Shown in pieces: positions 62,142-64,000 of a DNA stretch of 64,000 bases; the first letter of the stretch is position 1; each line of letters begins with the position of its first letter. The notes under the pieces were generated by a model, which worked only from the letters and a program-made list of their open reading frames with translations, was not told where the DNA came from and did not search any database. Source of the DNA: Cercis canadensis (lineage: Eukaryota > Streptophyta > Magnoliopsida > Fabales > Fabaceae); NCBI GenBank assembly GCA_003255065.1, contig QAOA01001508.1:459061-523060 (forward strand). Reading direction: 5' to 3'. Position numbers and translations under genes: made by a program.

Positions 62142-64000
62142 GTAAGTTTCTGGTTTTGCTTCAGTCTAGTTGTTTGAGAATTAAGGTTTTATTGTTCTTG
62201 TAGTTCATTTGGGGCCGTTATGTTGTGATTCTAAGAGTTTATGAATTTAAATTCAATTGTATGCTTCCTGGAATTCCTTACTCCGTCGAAGGCATGCCTG
62301 TATAGTAGTGATCTCTTATAATCTTTGTTTTATAAAATTGAACTGACAGCATTTATGTATGCTTTCTCGTTTATTGGTTTAGCTATCCTTTTAACAGTCA
62401 TTTCATTGGTTTGATGATCAAATTTTGAAGCCTTCAATGCATCACAGTTGTTACATTCCTAGCAATTAGCATGTGCAAAGATTTATAGGGTCAAAGTGAT
62501 GGCATTTAGTGTGTGTTACATCTTAACTTTGATTACTGCATTTTTATGGGAGTAGGATTGGAAACTAAGGGCATGTTTGGTTCGGGGAATCGATTTGTGT
62601 GGAGTTGGAACGGGAATGGGTTAAAATAGAATTATGATTCCCATTCCATTGTTTGGTTCTATCCCATTCCGTTCTTATGTTTGGTACGGAAGGGAATCAT
62701 AATTATGATTCAGTGAGATAAATAAGGAAACTACTCAAACATTAAATCATTCCTGGGAATCACTATTCCCATCTCCTGAGGTTTTTTTGGCCCTATACTG
62801 AACATGGGAATCCTCATTCCTACGGATTGGAGGCAGGAATTGAATTGTCATTTGCACGAACCAAACCTCGCATAATTTATTTTACAGTGTGGATTAATTT
62901 CTAGATACAGAATCACAACCCTATCCTGCGGAAGAAGTTCTGTTTGATTTTCACTTCTCCCTCTCTTTGCCTTTGAGAGGGAAACTGTAGACAGCTTGTC
63001 AAGCTATGAACATGGGGTTGCTCAACCAATGATTGTATGGACTTTTTCTTTGGATACAGAACCATATTTATAATTATTTTATATTGCAATAGCAATCCCA
63101 TTCATGGGCAAGTGTAGGTGGTCATGTTGGCAGTGCTGGTATCTTTTTGAGGACCCCTGCTTTATTCTATTTAGTTTGCTTACACATTGTACTCTGGATA
63201 TGCTGTGTAGTCCTGCCTCTGCTGAAATATATGCACCATTTCTTTGATGATCACTGCTCCTTGCTCTTTTGTTGTACTTGATTTTGTTGAAGAGAAATAG
63301 ATGAAGAAACTAGAAAAATATTTAATTAATGGCTTTCCTCTTGTGCTGTCCTCTTATGCTTCTCATTTTTAGCCAAACCTTGAACCAAACCAAACACCTT
63401 TGGTTCCTAAAATTTGAAAAGAAAAAAATTGAATCAAGGGGACTTTTGGAACCAACCAAACGAAACCATCCATTCCTTGCCTTGGTTCAGTTCTGTTTCC
63501 AGTCTGTTTCTTAATGAGTGCATTGTTTATAGGTTGCCTAGACAAAAGTATGGACGATATATAGGGAAAAGAAAGAAGAGGGAAAGAGTCATTATACATG
63601 ATTATTTGGGTAGTCTTTTCTTTTTTGTTTTGGAGAATTTGCTTGTGAGGGACATCAAATTGGGTGGGATCACTGTAGCCAGTTGGCATGTCTGACTTTT
63701 TACTTTTTTTTTTTTTTAAATAGGGTAAAGGGTATTATGAAAATATCCTATACACCTAGATTGGTTTGGGTTGGTAAAAACAGTTCTGGAGTTTTTAATA
63801 CATGAACTAAAAGGGGGAAAAAAGCATAATCCCTACAATTTGGTATGGTTTCATCAGTTTGATCATGTTAGATTGTTTCCACAAACACCCTACTTTTAGT
63901 ATTATGTTATGTTCTTGTAACCTTTGTTTTTAAATGAACTTGTAAGTCTGGACCTTTTTCCTCTTGTTTGGTCTGACTTGCACATCCTTATCCTTTTTAA
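62142..64000 (+). other. Intron 1 of the PXA gene (to window end)
   Basis: No sequence recognisable as the next PXA exon (expected to start near SSVWVNLPAA) was found. It contains a Tourist-like MITE at 62569-62872. Confidence 0.5.
62569..62872. mobile_element. Tourist-like (PIF/Harbinger) MITE
   Basis: 304 bp starting GGGCATGTTTGGTTCG and ending CGAACCAAACCTCGCA, imperfect terminal inverted repeats of about 15 bp, flanked by TAA on both sides (62566-62568 and 62873-62875). The GGGC-TGTTTGGTTC type end and TAA target duplication are standard for plant Tourist elements. Confidence 0.75.

Noticed and set aside
1-64000. CRISPR arrays, operons, riboswitches or integrated bacterial DNA
   Set aside because: No regularly spaced repeats or prokaryotic gene clusters; all supported genes are spliced plant genes or plant mobile elements.

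Overview
The window is nuclear DNA of a flowering plant, most likely a eudicot. It has AT-rich intergenic DNA, GT-AG introns, plant-only families (RopGEF, PERK, NHL/LEA-2, hydroxyphenylpyruvate reductase), a plant initiator tRNA-Met and many small DNA transposons. I cannot name the species. It is a draft assembly: nine isolated N bases occur, and at five of them the sequence on the left is repeated almost exactly on the right, as if overlapping contig ends were joined without being merged.

Layout. 1-723 (-): 5' end of a RopGEF gene running off the left edge. 1975-22586 (+): tandem array of four D-2-hydroxyacid dehydrogenase genes of the HPPR/HPR2 type, here called A to D, each with two coding exons split at the same place. 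Copy A carries a second exon taken from copy B plus its own decayed second exon. Copy C has a Ty1-copia element in its intron. 23975-24348 (-): LC8 dynein light chain. 25.4-26.1 kb: fold-back element. 27243-30121 (-): La-type RNA-binding protein gene, apparently dead. 30271-30342 (+): initiator tRNA-Met. 32302-34113 (+): NHL/LEA-2 membrane protein. 35726-39453 (+): PDI-like protein with a KDEL end. 40135-43832 (-): TauE/SafE membrane protein. 46895-47422 (-): uncharacterised acidic, glycine-rich protein. 48311-51140 (-): Rab7/RABG3 GTPase. 51725-52751: Mutator-like DNA transposon carrying a dead piece of an L-type lectin receptor kinase. 53791-57911 (-): PERK receptor kinase. 62036 to the right edge (+): first exon of a PXA-domain protein.

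The genes are ordinary single eukaryotic loci with no operon logic. The most informative parts are the hydroxyacid dehydrogenase array, which shows duplication, copying of an exon between paralogues, pseudogenisation and a retroelement insertion that may be heterozygous, and the gene-capturing transposon at 51.7-52.8 kb. I found no CRISPR array, no prokaryotic operon and no clearly new molecular system.
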